Below are positions 33,407 through 41,581 of a stretch of 64,000 nt of DNA, in pieces; the first letter of the stretch is position 1, and each line of letters opens with the position of its first letter. The stretch lies in NCBI RefSeq assembly GCF_019801965.1, contig NZ_JAHVIA010000003.1, positions 434,001-498,000 of the forward strand. Reading direction: 5' to 3'. This DNA is from Salipiger bermudensis. Lineage in GTDB: Bacteria; Pseudomonadota; Alphaproteobacteria; Rhodobacterales; Rhodobacteraceae. The translations under genes and the position numbers were made by a program. A model generated the notes under the pieces. That model made no database searches. It saw nothing but the letters and a program-made list of their open reading frames with translations, and was not told the origin of the DNA.

Positions 33407-34294
33407 TCAGGCCCGCAGGGCAATCCGTGCCGCCAGCCAGCTCAGTCCGATCGAGGCGAGATCGAGCGGCAGCAGCGCACGGATCGCCTCTTCGTCGCCA
33501 GCGCCGAAGGGCAGGTGGTAGAGCGCCAGCCCCGACATCGTGCCCTGCGGCGATATCAGCGCGATGGCCACGAGGTTGTTGAGCATGTGCAGCGCGACCG
33601 CCGGCCCCAGCGTGCCGGCCCGCGCAGTGAGGTCGGCGGCGGCGAGACCGAAGGCGAAGGCCCAGGCCATCACCAGCCAGGCATTGCCGCCATAGGTGGC
33701 CGGGGTCCAGTGCCCGAGGGCGAAGAGCGCCGAGGGCAGGATCAGCCAGACCGCGGGGTGCGGCAGCCGCGCGGCGAGCTGCGATTGCAGGTAGCCGCGA
33801 AACAGCAGCTCCTCGCTGCCGGTCTGGATCAGCAGCGCGGCGAGCGTCAGCGGCAGCAGCGCCAGCCAGGGCCCGAGGGCAAGGCCCGGCTGCAGCTCTT
33901 GCGCGATGTCCCAGGGCGGCAGCGCGCCGATCACCAGGTAGAGCAGCCCCACCGCGAGGAAGACCCGGACGAACTGGCGCACCGCCATCGGCAGCGGGCC
34001 GAACAGGCTGCGGGCGCGGCGCTGGTGGATCAGCTGCGAGGCGGCGATGGTGCCGATCCCCAGCGCGCCCATGCCCAGCAGCAGCACCAGCAGGGTGGCG
34101 GGGGTGTCGCCTTGCTGCAGCCCGAGCAGGAACTGCCGCGATGTCTCGGCCGGAACCACGACGGAGAGCACCGTGAAGAGGCCCTGCGGCAGCGCGAAGG
34201 CGACCAGCACGATCAGGCACAGCCCGATGATCAGCCGCCAGAGCTCGGTGCGTCGGGCGCTGCCGGTCATCAGCAGGAACGGGCGATAGGACAT
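33407..34294 (-). CDS. CPBP family intramembrane metalloprotease
   Basis: A 295-residue membrane protein with about eight hydrophobic segments. SEELLFRGYLQ holds the EExxxR motif, FALGH gives a second His-containing motif, and HMLNN a third; together these are the ABI/CPBP (CAAX protease and bacteriocin processing) pattern. It should sit in the inner membrane. The start at 34294 (MSYRPFLLMTG) is the Met closest to the first helix. It lies upstream of accD on the same strand, 68 nt away. Confidence 0.83.
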   Translation of the reverse strand: MSYRPFLLMTGSARRTELWRLIIGLCLIVLVAFALPQGLFTVLSVVVPAETSRQFLLGLQQGDTPATLLVLLLGMGALGIGTIAASQLIHQRRARSLFGPLPMAVRQFVRVFLAVGLLYLVIGALPPWDIAQELQPGLALGPWLALLPLTLAALLIQTGSEELLFRGYLQSQLAARLPHPAVWLILPSALFALGHWTPATYGGNAWLVMAWAFAFGLAAADLTARAGTLGPAVALHMLNNLVAIALISPQGTMSGLALYHLPFGAGDEEAIRALLPLDLASIGLSWLAARIALRA

Positions 34295-34459
34295 GGCGGC
34301 GGATCCGGCGCGGCGGGAGGGCGGTGCGCCGCTCCTCGGTTGGACTGGAGATAGGCCCTCGGGCGCGACCCGGCAAGCGCCCCGGCCGTCGCGGGGGGCA
34401 TAGCGACAAGCTGCGGGATTCATTTCTTGTTTCAACGCAAGCGCTTCGCTATCCCGATG

Positions 34460-34483
34460 GGGTCGGGTCGGGTCGGGTCGGGG
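34460..34483 (+). promoter_or_regulatory. G-quadruplex motif in an mRNA leader (GGGTC tandem repeat)
   Basis: Four perfect GGGTC units (34460-34479) are followed by GGGG. That makes five runs of at least three G with 2-nt loops, a textbook intramolecular quadruplex sequence. It lies on the coding strand 16-39 nt before the lipoprotein ATG, just upstream of the Shine-Dalgarno GGAG (34486-34489). Loss or gain of repeat units would also shift spacing. Confidence 0.65.
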
Positions 34484-34498
34484 ATGGAGCGAGATGGC

Positions 34499-35092
34499 AT
34501 GACGTGGAACAGGGCACTGGCCAGCCTCACCGGGCTGGCGATGCTGGCGGCCTGCGTGCCGACCTCCGGCAGCGCGCCGCTCGCCAGCGCGCCGCTCGCC
34601 GGGGGCGAGATCGTGGTGGCCGGGCCGAGGGGCTACTGCGTCGATCCGGTGACCTTGTCGCGAGGGACCAGCCGCAGCTTCGCGGTGCTCGCCTCGTGCA
34701 ACATCCTGTCCGGGGGCGAGGACGGCATCTTCGTCGAGCCGATGATGGTGACGATCACCGTGGGCCCGCGCCAGCAAAGCCCGGCGATCCCCGCCCCCGA
34801 GGCGCTGGCCGCGGAGGCCGGGCAGCCGCTCGTCTCGGGCAGCGCGCGCGACGGTCTGACCACGGCGCTGCTGGGCAGAGGCGGTGGCGAGGTGCTCGAC
34901 GATGGTGATCCGCGCTACTGGCGCGGGGCCTTCGTGGAGAACGGTCACCTGATCGGTCTGGCGCTCTACGCGCCGGAGGGCAGCCGCTTCGTCGGGCGCG
35001 ACGGCGCCGAGATGCTGAGCCGGGTGCATCGCCAGATCCTGCGCCTGAGCCCGGAGCTTGCGCCGGTCAGCAGCGCGGCCGCCGACGGCTGA
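34499..35092 (+). CDS. Putative outer-layer lipoprotein
   Basis: A 197-residue protein starting MTWNRALASLTGLAMLAAC, a lipoprotein signal peptide with Cys19 as the lipid-attachment site (LAAC lipobox). The mature part has GPRGYCVDP and LASCNIL, with two further cysteines that could form a disulfide, and no known domain I can name. GGAG lies 9 nt upstream of the ATG. It is divergent from the CPBP protease gene. Confidence 0.75.
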   Translation: MTWNRALASLTGLAMLAACVPTSGSAPLASAPLAGGEIVVAGPRGYCVDPVTLSRGTSRSFAVLASCNILSGGEDGIFVEPMMVTITVGPRQQSPAIPAPEALAAEAGQPLVSGSARDGLTTALLGRGGGEVLDDGDPRYWRGAFVENGHLIGLALYAPEGSRFVGRDGAEMLSRVHRQILRLSPELAPVSSAAADG

Positions 35093-35208
35093 CCCGCGCC
35101 GCCGCGCCGGTTTTTGCCCGTTTATTCGATGCAAAGGATTTGCCATAACTGTGCCGAGGGTCACCGGCGCGAGAGTGGCCGGGACAGACGTGGCAACGGG
35201 CGAGGCAG

Positions 35209-35982
35209 ATGAGCGGCATCGGCGATGGTTGGATGAGCCGGGCGGTATCGGCGATGGTGCTGCGGCGCTGGACCGAGGCGGCGCGCGATGCCGAGACAAC
35301 CGATCTGCGCCAGCTGCGCCGCCAGCGGTCTCTGGCGCGGCGTCTGCGCGATCGTCTCGACCGGCTGATCCACGTGGCCGACGGGAGGCTGGCCCTGCCG
35401 CTGCGTGGCAACCAGTCGTTCCCGCGCCCGCACAACACCGACTGGGCCTGGCGGCCCGAGCTCTGGTGCGGGCCGCTGTCGGTGGTGGGGCTGTCCTCGG
35501 TGCAGTCGCAGTCGCGGCTGGGCAACGAGGTGACCCTGTTTCACGATTGCGCGCATTCCGAGATCACCCTGCGCCAGCTGCGCAACACGCGCGAGTGCGA
35601 CCTCGCCGCCTACGGTCTGCGGCTCGACGTGTTCAAGTTCGACGGATCCTACCTGTCGCTCGCCGTCGATCTGCCGGATGCGAGCTGCGAGGGGCTTCGG
35701 CGCAAGCACCTGATCCGCGTCGACACCATCGTCGAGATGGAGAAACCGCTCGAGATCTTCGCGCGGCTCAACATCCGTCACGGGCCCAATACCGAGCAGA
35801 TCGTGCGCGAGCTGCCGCTGCGCGAAGAGGAGATCCGGGTCGAGTTCGACCTGGCCTACACCAACCTCAACGAGAAGCGCGCCGATCGCATGTGGCTTGA
35901 CCTGATCTTCGAGGGGCCCGAGATGAACCAGGTGATCCTGCGCGACCTCACCTTCAGCCGACGCCCGCGGGCCGAGATGTAA
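35209..35982 (+). CDS. DUF6478-like protein
   Basis: A 257-residue soluble protein. An Arg-rich helical N-terminus (RWTEAARDAETTDLRQLRRQ) is followed by FPRPHNTDWAWRPELWCGPL, then a beta-rich region with FHDCAHSEITLRQ and a C-terminal part with LNIRHGPNTEQI. This matches my memory of DUF6478, a Rhodobacteraceae family. It is followed 12 nt later by a small gene on the same strand, probably in one operon. Function unknown. Confidence 0.72.
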   Translation: MSGIGDGWMSRAVSAMVLRRWTEAARDAETTDLRQLRRQRSLARRLRDRLDRLIHVADGRLALPLRGNQSFPRPHNTDWAWRPELWCGPLSVVGLSSVQSQSRLGNEVTLFHDCAHSEITLRQLRNTRECDLAAYGLRLDVFKFDGSYLSLAVDLPDASCEGLRRKHLIRVDTIVEMEKPLEIFARLNIRHGPNTEQIVRELPLREEEIRVEFDLAYTNLNEKRADRMWLDLIFEGPEMNQVILRDLTFSRRPRAEM

Positions 35983-35994
35983 CGGAGACACGCG

Positions 35995-36372
35995 ATGAGC
36001 GCCTACTCGCTGAGCAAGACACGGTTCAAGGAGGGGGTCTGGGAGGGTCTGCTGACCGCCGAGGCCTCCGGCGCGCCGACCCCCGAGATCATCGTCGATT
36101 TCGACGGTCGCCCGGTGCGCGGCGTCGCGGTGGCCGAAACCGGGGAGCCCGGGCGTTGGGCGCTCGAGGTGCCGGTGCCGAAAGAGGCGATCTGCGACGG
36201 GGTGCAGAGCTTCACGATCCGCGAGGCCGCCAGCGATGCGCTGCTGGGCAGCTTCACGCTGATCGCCGGCGAGGCGCTGGACGATGATCTGCGCGCCGAG
36301 GTCTCGCTGCTGCGGGCCGAGCTCGACATGCTCAAGCGGGCGTTCCGGCGCCATTGTCTCGAGACCATGTAG
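35995..36372 (+). CDS. Hypothetical protein with C-terminal helix
   Basis: A 125-residue protein starting MSAYSLSKTRFKEGVWEGLL. The first 90 residues look like a beta sandwich (EIIVDFDGRPVRGVAV, RWALEVPVP); the last 35 form an amphipathic helix (DLRAEVSLLRAELDMLKRAF) suitable for a coiled coil. No signal peptide. It is linked to the DUF6478-like gene. I do not recognise a family. Confidence 0.65.
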   Translation: MSAYSLSKTRFKEGVWEGLLTAEASGAPTPEIIVDFDGRPVRGVAVAETGEPGRWALEVPVPKEAICDGVQSFTIREAASDALLGSFTLIAGEALDDDLRAEVSLLRAELDMLKRAFRRHCLETM

Positions 36373-36474
36373 GCGACCGTTCGCACACGAATAGCGGCTT
36401 TGCGCCCGCGGGACATTGCACACGGGCGTGTGAGCGGTCACAGTGGCGAGGTTGGTATACCACCCGGAGCCCCC

Positions 36475-37386
36475 ATGACACCGCTGCGCGGCATTGCGCT
36501 GAAAATCACCTCGGTCATCCTGTTCGTGATCATGTCGTCGCTGATCAAGGCGTCCGACAGCGTGCCCACCGGGGAGGCGGTGTTCTTCCGCTCGTTCTTT
36601 GCGCTGCCGGTGATCATCGGCTGGCTGCTCTGGCGCGGCGACATGGCGACCGGTCTGCGCGCCAACAAGCCCTCGCTGCACGTGTTGCGCGGCATCGTCG
36701 GGGTTTCGGCGATGGGCTTCAACTTCGCGGCGCTGACCCTGCTGCCGCTGCCCGAGGTCACGGCGCTGGGCTATGCCGCGCCGCTGCTGACGGTGATCTT
36801 CGGCGCGGTGCTGCTGGGCGAGCAGGTGCGCCTGTTCCGGCTCTCGGCGGTTGCGATGGGGATCTTTGGTGTCGGGCTGGTGATGTGGCCGCTGCTGACG
36901 GTGTCGGAAATGAACGACACGGTGCTCCTGGGCATCGGCTTCGTCATGGCCTCGGCGGTGTTGCGGGCTCTGGTGCAGATCCACATCCGCCGCATGGTCC
37001 AGACCGAGCAGACCTCGGCCATCGTGTTCTATTTCACCATGACCTCGACGGTGCTGTCGCTGCTGACCCTGCCGTTCGGCTGGGTGATGCCGAGCGGCCC
37101 CGAGACGCTCATGCTGATTGCCGCCGGCCTGATCGGGGGCGTGGCGCAGATCTGCATCACCTCGGCCTATCGCGGCGCCGAGGCGGGACTGCTGGCGCCG
37201 TTCGACTATGCCTCGATCCTGTTCGCGATCCTGATCGGCTACCTGGTCTTCGCCGAAGTACCGACGGCGATGATGCTGCTGGGCTCGGCGGTGGTGATCG
37301 CCTCGGGCGTGGCGATCATCCTGCGCGAGCGCTATCTCGGGCTGCAGCGCAACCGCGCCCGCCCGAATATGACGCCGCAGGGCTGA
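36475..37386 (+). CDS. DMT/EamA family transporter
   Basis: A 303-residue permease with ten hydrophobic segments in two EamA repeats; for example LPLPEVTALGYAAPLLTVIF in the first and GAEAGLLAPFDYASILFAIL in the second. The start at 36475 is directly before helix 1 and has CGGAG upstream. Members export or import metabolites such as amino acids; the substrate cannot be told. It converges with the Hint-domain gene. Confidence 0.83.
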   Translation: MTPLRGIALKITSVILFVIMSSLIKASDSVPTGEAVFFRSFFALPVIIGWLLWRGDMATGLRANKPSLHVLRGIVGVSAMGFNFAALTLLPLPEVTALGYAAPLLTVIFGAVLLGEQVRLFRLSAVAMGIFGVGLVMWPLLTVSEMNDTVLLGIGFVMASAVLRALVQIHIRRMVQTEQTSAIVFYFTMTSTVLSLLTLPFGWVMPSGPETLMLIAAGLIGGVAQICITSAYRGAEAGLLAPFDYASILFAILIGYLVFAEVPTAMMLLGSAVVIASGVAIILRERYLGLQRNRARPNMTPQG

Positions 37387-37438
37387 CGCCCTGCCGAGGT
37401 CGGCGCTGCGGGATGATGTCCTCAAAGGATGAGGTGGC

Positions 37439-37460
37439 CCTGACGGGTCGCACCGTCAGG
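37439..37460. terminator. Hairpin between convergent genes
   Basis: A perfect 8-bp stem, CCTGACGG and CCGTCAGG, around a 6-nt loop in the 81-bp gap between the EamA gene and the Hint-domain gene. It is symmetric and could serve both strands, but has no T-run. Confidence 0.4.
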
Positions 37461-37467
37461 CCGTCTG

Positions 37468-37977
37468 TCAGGCGGTGACAGGCTCCGCTACCGCGGCGGC
37501 CAGCTCCAGCCCGTCGCCATAGAGAATGTGGGGCGCATCGAAGCAGAGCTCGATCAGCGCGATCTCGCGTGTGCCGATCACCCGGATGAATTCGCCATCG
37601 GCCAGCCGCTCCGCCGGGACCAGCGCGCGATCGGCGCCAAACAGGGCCTTGGCGCGCCAGTCGCGCACGAGGATCTCTTGCGTGGCGGGCAGAACCGCGT
37701 CGCTGTCGGGGCGGGAATTGCCCAGCGTGCCGGCGCGGATCGCAACCAGCTTCACCCGTTCGGTGCGGCGATGGATGGCGGTGAGCGTGGCGGTGCCGCT
37801 GTCGCGTGTGATGACGCGGTCGCCGGGCGAGAGATACTCCACCGGGATCGCGCCTTCGAGCGTGAGCACCACTGTGCCCGCGACCAGTGCGTTCAATGTC
37901 TGCGACGCCACGATGTGCCGTGCGGGGACGGTCGCGCCCCCGGCCGTGCCATCGCGCCGGACCGTTTTCGGTTCCAT
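37468..37977 (-). CDS. Degenerate Hint-domain protein
   Basis: A 169-residue protein that follows the Hedgehog/intein (Hint) pattern common in Rhodobacteraceae: VAGTVVLTLEGAIPVEYL, LSPGDRVITRDSG, then ILVRDWRAKALFGADRALVP. Two key places differ. The residue aligned with the splicing cysteine (normally CFxxGT) is Ala in ALVAGT, and the block usually reading SPQHRILV reads LPATQEILV, with no His. Self-cleavage is therefore unlikely. No secretion partner domain is attached. A remnant or a binding version of the fold are both possible. Confidence 0.7.
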   Translation of the reverse strand: MEPKTVRRDGTAGGATVPARHIVASQTLNALVAGTVVLTLEGAIPVEYLSPGDRVITRDSGTATLTAIHRRTERVKLVAIRAGTLGNSRPDSDAVLPATQEILVRDWRAKALFGADRALVPAERLADGEFIRVIGTREIALIELCFDAPHILYGDGLELAAAVAEPVTA

Positions 37978-38112
37978 GGGCGCAATCCTGCTGTGTCTGC
38001 CTCGTTATTGTCAGTCAGACTATGGCAAGATTCGGTTAATGTCGCGGCTTTTCCGCGCCGCATTTTCCACTCGCCTTGGCAGCGTGGCTTTGCTAGGACA
38101 GCGCGGCGTTAA

Positions 38113-38196
38113 GCGGGTGTGGCGGAATTGGTAGACGCACCAGATTTAGGTTCTGGCGCCTTTGGCGTGGGGGTTCGAGTCCCTTCACCCGCACCA
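38113..38196 (+). tRNA. tRNA-Leu (anticodon UAG)
   Basis: The acceptor stem GCGGGTG pairs with CACCCGC, followed by A and an encoded CCA (38194-38196). The anticodon stem ccaga/tctgg encloses the loop tttaggt with anticodon TAG. The T arm shows gggttcgagtccc. A long variable region fits a class II leucine tRNA. It reads CUA and related leucine codons. Confidence 0.95.
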
Positions 38197-38313
38197 CGCA
38201 TCCCCGAGCTTCCTGACTGACCTGCGGCACTCGTCGCGTGGTTGTGCCGTTTGTGCTATCCTCCCGGATACCGAGGGCCACCCGGCCCGCATCGCGGAGG
38301 AGGAGAACGCGCC

Positions 38314-38802
38314 ATGTCAGTGACCCTGGATATCCAGCAGCCCCAGCCGTTCGACCTCGTCGGCTCCACGCTCCTGATCGCCGGCAACGCCACGGCCTTC
38401 GAGGGCACGCTCACCATCCGGGTTTCCGAGGGGCATGACGAGTTCGAGGGCTTCACTCAGGTCGGCTCGCTGGGCCTGCGGCAATTCCAGGCGCAGTTCG
38501 AGATCCCCGAGACCAACGCCTTCCAGCTCAACCGGCTGTTCGTGACGCTGGCGGACGATACCGGCAACGAGAACGGACCTTCGGTTACGGTACCGGTGCT
38601 GTTCGGCCCGCGCATCCTGCCGGGCTACAGCGGCTGGCAGCCCTACACCGTGCAGCCGGGCGACACGCTCACAAAGATCGCCCAGCAGGTCTATGGCAAC
38701 GGCGCTTTCGAGCCGATCTTCGAGGCCAACCAGCACGTGCTGGCGAGCCCGAACCTGATCTTTCCGGGGCAGGTGCTCCGGATCCCGCGCAACGATCTCT
38801 GA
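38314..38802 (+). CDS. LysM domain protein with Gmad2-like N-terminal domain
   Basis: A 162-residue protein. Residues 1-100 form an immunoglobulin-like domain resembling Gmad2 ([19 protein letters not shown] and [10 protein letters not shown]). Residues about 110-160 are a LysM domain ([18 protein letters not shown] ending in [10 protein letters not shown]) that should bind peptidoglycan or chitin-like glycans. There is no Sec signal peptide, which is odd for a cell-wall binder. GGAGGAGG lies about 10 nt before the ATG. Confidence 0.83.
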   Translation: MSVTLDIQQPQPFDLVGSTLLIAGNATAFEGTLTIRVSEGHDEFEGFTQVGSLGLRQFQAQFEIPETNAFQLNRLFVTLADDTGNENGPSVTVPVLFGPRILPGYSGWQPYTVQPGDTLTKIAQQVYGNGAFEPIFEANQHVLASPNLIFPGQVLRIPRNDL

Positions 38803-38831
38803 AGCCGACTCCGCCCGGGCTGCCGGACAGG

Positions 38832-38864
38832 AAAAAGGGCGCCACCCCGCAAGGAGTGACGCCC
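38832..38864 (-). terminator. Rho-independent terminator after the GGT-like gene
   Basis: Stem gggcgccac (38837-38845) and gtgacgccc (38856-38864) form 9 pairs with one G-U in the minus-strand RNA, with a 10-nt loop. On the minus strand the stem is followed by TTTTT (38836-38832). It closes the peptide transporter operon. Confidence 0.7.
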
Positions 38865-38898
38865 GGGAAGTGACCGCAGGATGGCGGTCAGTCGGGGA

Positions 38899-40488
38899 TC
38901 AGAAACCCAGCGCCATGCCGTCCTTGCGGGTGTCGCTGCCGCCGGTGAGCGTCTTGGCCTCGCGATCGATCCTGATCGCCTGGCTGCCGCCGATCGGGCT
39001 GGTCTGGATGGCGAGCTTGTGGCCGCGCGCCTCGAGCTCGGCGCGGGCCTCGGCCGAGACGCCCGGCTCGAGCTGCAGTTCGCCGCCGAAGGCGAAGCTG
39101 CGCGGGGCGTCCATCGCCGCCTGCGGGTCCATGCCGAGATCGAACATGTTCGACAGGAACTGGCCGTGGCCTGCCGCCTGGTACTGGCCGCCCATCACGC
39201 CGAACGGCATCACCGCCTGACCATCCTTGCAGACCATGCCGGGGATGATGGTGTGCATCGGGCGCTTCATCGGCGCGATGGCGTTGGGATGGCCCTCTAT
39301 CAGCCGGAACGAGGCACCGCGCGAGTGGAACAGCACGCCGGTGTCGGGGTCGAGCCGGGTCGAGCCGAAGCCGTGGAAGATCGAGTTGATGAACGACAGC
39401 GCGTTGCCCTCGCCATCGACCACGCAGAGATAGATCGTGTCCTTGTGCTCGGGTTCGTCCCAGAGCGCCGGCGCGCCGGCCTTGCTCATGTCGATGCGGG
39501 CGGCGAGCGTGTCGACGACCTCGTCGGAGAGCAGCGTCTCGACCACGCCCTCGCAGGCGGCGGGATCGCCGATCAGCGCGTCGCGGTGGTGATAGGCGAG
39601 CTTGGCGGCCTCGGCATGGATGTGGATACGGTCGGCCTCGGAAAGCTCCGGGCCCATGTCGAATTTCGACAGGATGCGCAGGATCAGCAGCGCCGCGAGG
39701 CCCTGGCCGTTGGGCGGGCACTCGTAGATGTCGTAGCCGCCGAACTCTGTGGAGATCGGGTCGACCCAGATCGCGGCGTCCTTGCCGGCGTGGAAATCCT
39801 CCTCGGTCTGCAGCCCGCCCAGCGATTGCAGGTGTGCGGCCATCTTGGCGGCGGTCTCGCCCTCGTAGAAGCCGGCAGCGCCCTTCTCGGCGATTTCGCG
39901 CAGGCGCGCGCCGATCAGCGGCTGGGCATGCATCTCGCCGACCTTCGGCGCGGCGCCGTTCGGCAGGAAGACCTTGGCGGCGTGCTCGTCTGCCCCCACC
40001 TGCGCGGCGTGCTCGGCCCAGTCCATCGCGACGCGCGGTGTCACGACGTAGCCGTTCTCGGCGTAGTGGATGGCGCGGGCGAAGAGCCGCTCGAGCGGCA
40101 GCGAGCCATGATCGTCGTGCAGCCGGCACCAGGCCGAGATCGCGCCCGGAATGGTGACCGCGTGCGGGCTGGTCTGGGGGATCTCGTCAGTGAGGCCCGC
40201 GGCCTTCAGCGCCTCGACGGTGGCGGCCTTGGCCGCGCGGCCGGAGCCGTTCAGCGCCTTCACCGCGCCGCCCTTGGGTGCGTAGAGCGCGAAACAGTCG
40301 CCGCCGATGCCTGTCATCAGCGGGTCGACGACGCATTGCACCGCCACGGCGCAGATCGCGGCATCGACGGCATTGCCGCCGGCGGAGAGGATCTCGAGCC
40401 CGGCCGCCGTCGACAGCGGATGCGACGTGGCGATCATGGCGTTGGAGGCCAGAGTGCTGGGACGCCGGGCGGAGAAGAAGTCGAACAT
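38899..40488 (-). CDS. Gamma-glutamyltransferase family protein
   Basis: A 529-residue Ntn-hydrolase. The N-terminal part has GGNAVDAAICAVAVQCVVDP and GIGGDCFAL. The predicted self-cleavage site lies at the Asp-Thr of HKDTIYLCVVDGEG, giving a large and a small subunit. The small subunit has the GVMGGQYQAAGH segment. No signal peptide, so it would act in the cytoplasm. It is the last gene of an operon that begins with a peptide-binding protein. It may open gamma-glutamyl bonds of glutathione or gamma-glutamyl peptides taken up by the transporter; that link is inference. Confidence 0.85.
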   Translation of the reverse strand: MFDFFSARRPSTLASNAMIATSHPLSTAAGLEILSAGGNAVDAAICAVAVQCVVDPLMTGIGGDCFALYAPKGGAVKALNGSGRAAKAATVEALKAAGLTDEIPQTSPHAVTIPGAISAWCRLHDDHGSLPLERLFARAIHYAENGYVVTPRVAMDWAEHAAQVGADEHAAKVFLPNGAAPKVGEMHAQPLIGARLREIAEKGAAGFYEGETAAKMAAHLQSLGGLQTEEDFHAGKDAAIWVDPISTEFGGYDIYECPPNGQGLAALLILRILSKFDMGPELSEADRIHIHAEAAKLAYHHRDALIGDPAACEGVVETLLSDEVVDTLAARIDMSKAGAPALWDEPEHKDTIYLCVVDGEGNALSFINSIFHGFGSTRLDPDTGVLFHSRGASFRLIEGHPNAIAPMKRPMHTIIPGMVCKDGQAVMPFGVMGGQYQAAGHGQFLSNMFDLGMDPQAAMDAPRSFAFGGELQLEPGVSAEARAELEARGHKLAIQTSPIGGSQAIRIDREAKTLTGGSDTRKDGMALGF

Positions 40489-40540
40489 TGGTCTTTGTGT
40501 CCTGCTTTGGTGCTTCGGTTCCGTGAGTGATGTGTGGACC

Positions 40541-41581
40541 TTAGCGATTTTCGGAGGCTTGCGCCCCCGTCGAAGTGAGCGGGTGAAGACATGCGACGGC
40601 CCGCCCGGCGCCTTGCTGGCCGAGCTGCGGGTCGCGCAGTCGGCAATCCTCCTGCGCTGCCGGGCAGCGCGAGGAGAAACGACAGCCCTTGGGCAGATCC
40701 AGAGGGCTCGGGATCTCGCCCGGCAGCGGCTCGGGGATCGGTTCGAAGAACCGCGGAGCCGCCGCCCGGAGGGCTGCAGAATAGGGATGCGCGGGTGCGT
40801 CGAGCACCGCGTCAGTGGGGCCGGTCTCGACGATCCGGCCCAGATACATGATTGCGATCTCCTCGCAGAGATAGCTCGCGACGCCGAGGTCGTGGGTGAT
40901 GAAGACCAGCGTCAGCCCCATATCGCGCTGCAGGCTGCGCAGGAGCGTCAAGAGCTGCGCCTGGGTCGAGACGTCGAGGCCGGAAACGGCCTCGTCGGCG
41001 ACCAGCACGGAAGGCTCCGAGGCCAGCGCGCGGGCGATGGCGACGCGGCGCACCTGTCCGCCGGAGAGCCCCGAGGGATAGCGGCTGGCGGCGTCGGTGG
41101 GCAGGCCCACACGGTCAATGAGCTGCGCCACGCGGGCGGCTTCCTCGCCCTTCTTCACGATGTTGAAGTGGCGCAGCGGCTCGGCGATGAGCTGGCCCAC
41201 GGTCATGCGCGGATCGAGCGAGCCGCGCGCGTCCTGGTAGACCATCGCCACGTCGCGGGCGAAGCCGGTGCCACGGGCGCGGGCCTCGCGGATCGGCCTG
41301 CCGCGATAGAGCGCGCGGCCGCCGCTCGGGGCGTCGAGGCCGAGGAGCACCCGCAGCAGCGTCGACTTGCCCGAGCCGCTTTCGCCGACCAGCGCCAAAG
41401 ACGCGCCCTGCGCGATGCTCAGGCGCACGCCGTCGAGCGCCTTGAGCCCGACCGTGTCGCGGTTGAAGAGCCCGCGGCCGGGCTTCGGCACGGAGAATTC
41501 CTGCTCGACCTCGATCAGCTCGAAGACCGGCGGATTGGGCGCCGTTGCGGGGCGCTTGGTCTGGATCTGCGACATGATCAT
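40541..41581 (-). CDS. Peptide ABC importer, ATP-binding subunit (DppF/OppF type)
   Basis: A 346-residue ATPase with VGESGSGKSTLLR (Walker A), SGGQVRRVAIARAL (signature) and VADEAVSGLDVSTQ (Walker B). The C-terminal region FSSRCPAAQEDCRLRDP holds the cysteines typical of the OppD/F group, which may bind an iron-sulfur cluster. It overlaps the partner ATPase gene by 4 nt. The second Met (41575) is an equally good start. Confidence 0.87.
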   Translation of the reverse strand: MIMSQIQTKRPATAPNPPVFELIEVEQEFSVPKPGRGLFNRDTVGLKALDGVRLSIAQGASLALVGESGSGKSTLLRVLLGLDAPSGGRALYRGRPIREARARGTGFARDVAMVYQDARGSLDPRMTVGQLIAEPLRHFNIVKKGEEAARVAQLIDRVGLPTDAASRYPSGLSGGQVRRVAIARALASEPSVLVADEAVSGLDVSTQAQLLTLLRSLQRDMGLTLVFITHDLGVASYLCEEIAIMYLGRIVETGPTDAVLDAPAHPYSAALRAAAPRFFEPIPEPLPGEIPSPLDLPKGCRFSSRCPAAQEDCRLRDPQLGQQGAGRAVACLHPLTSTGAQASENR

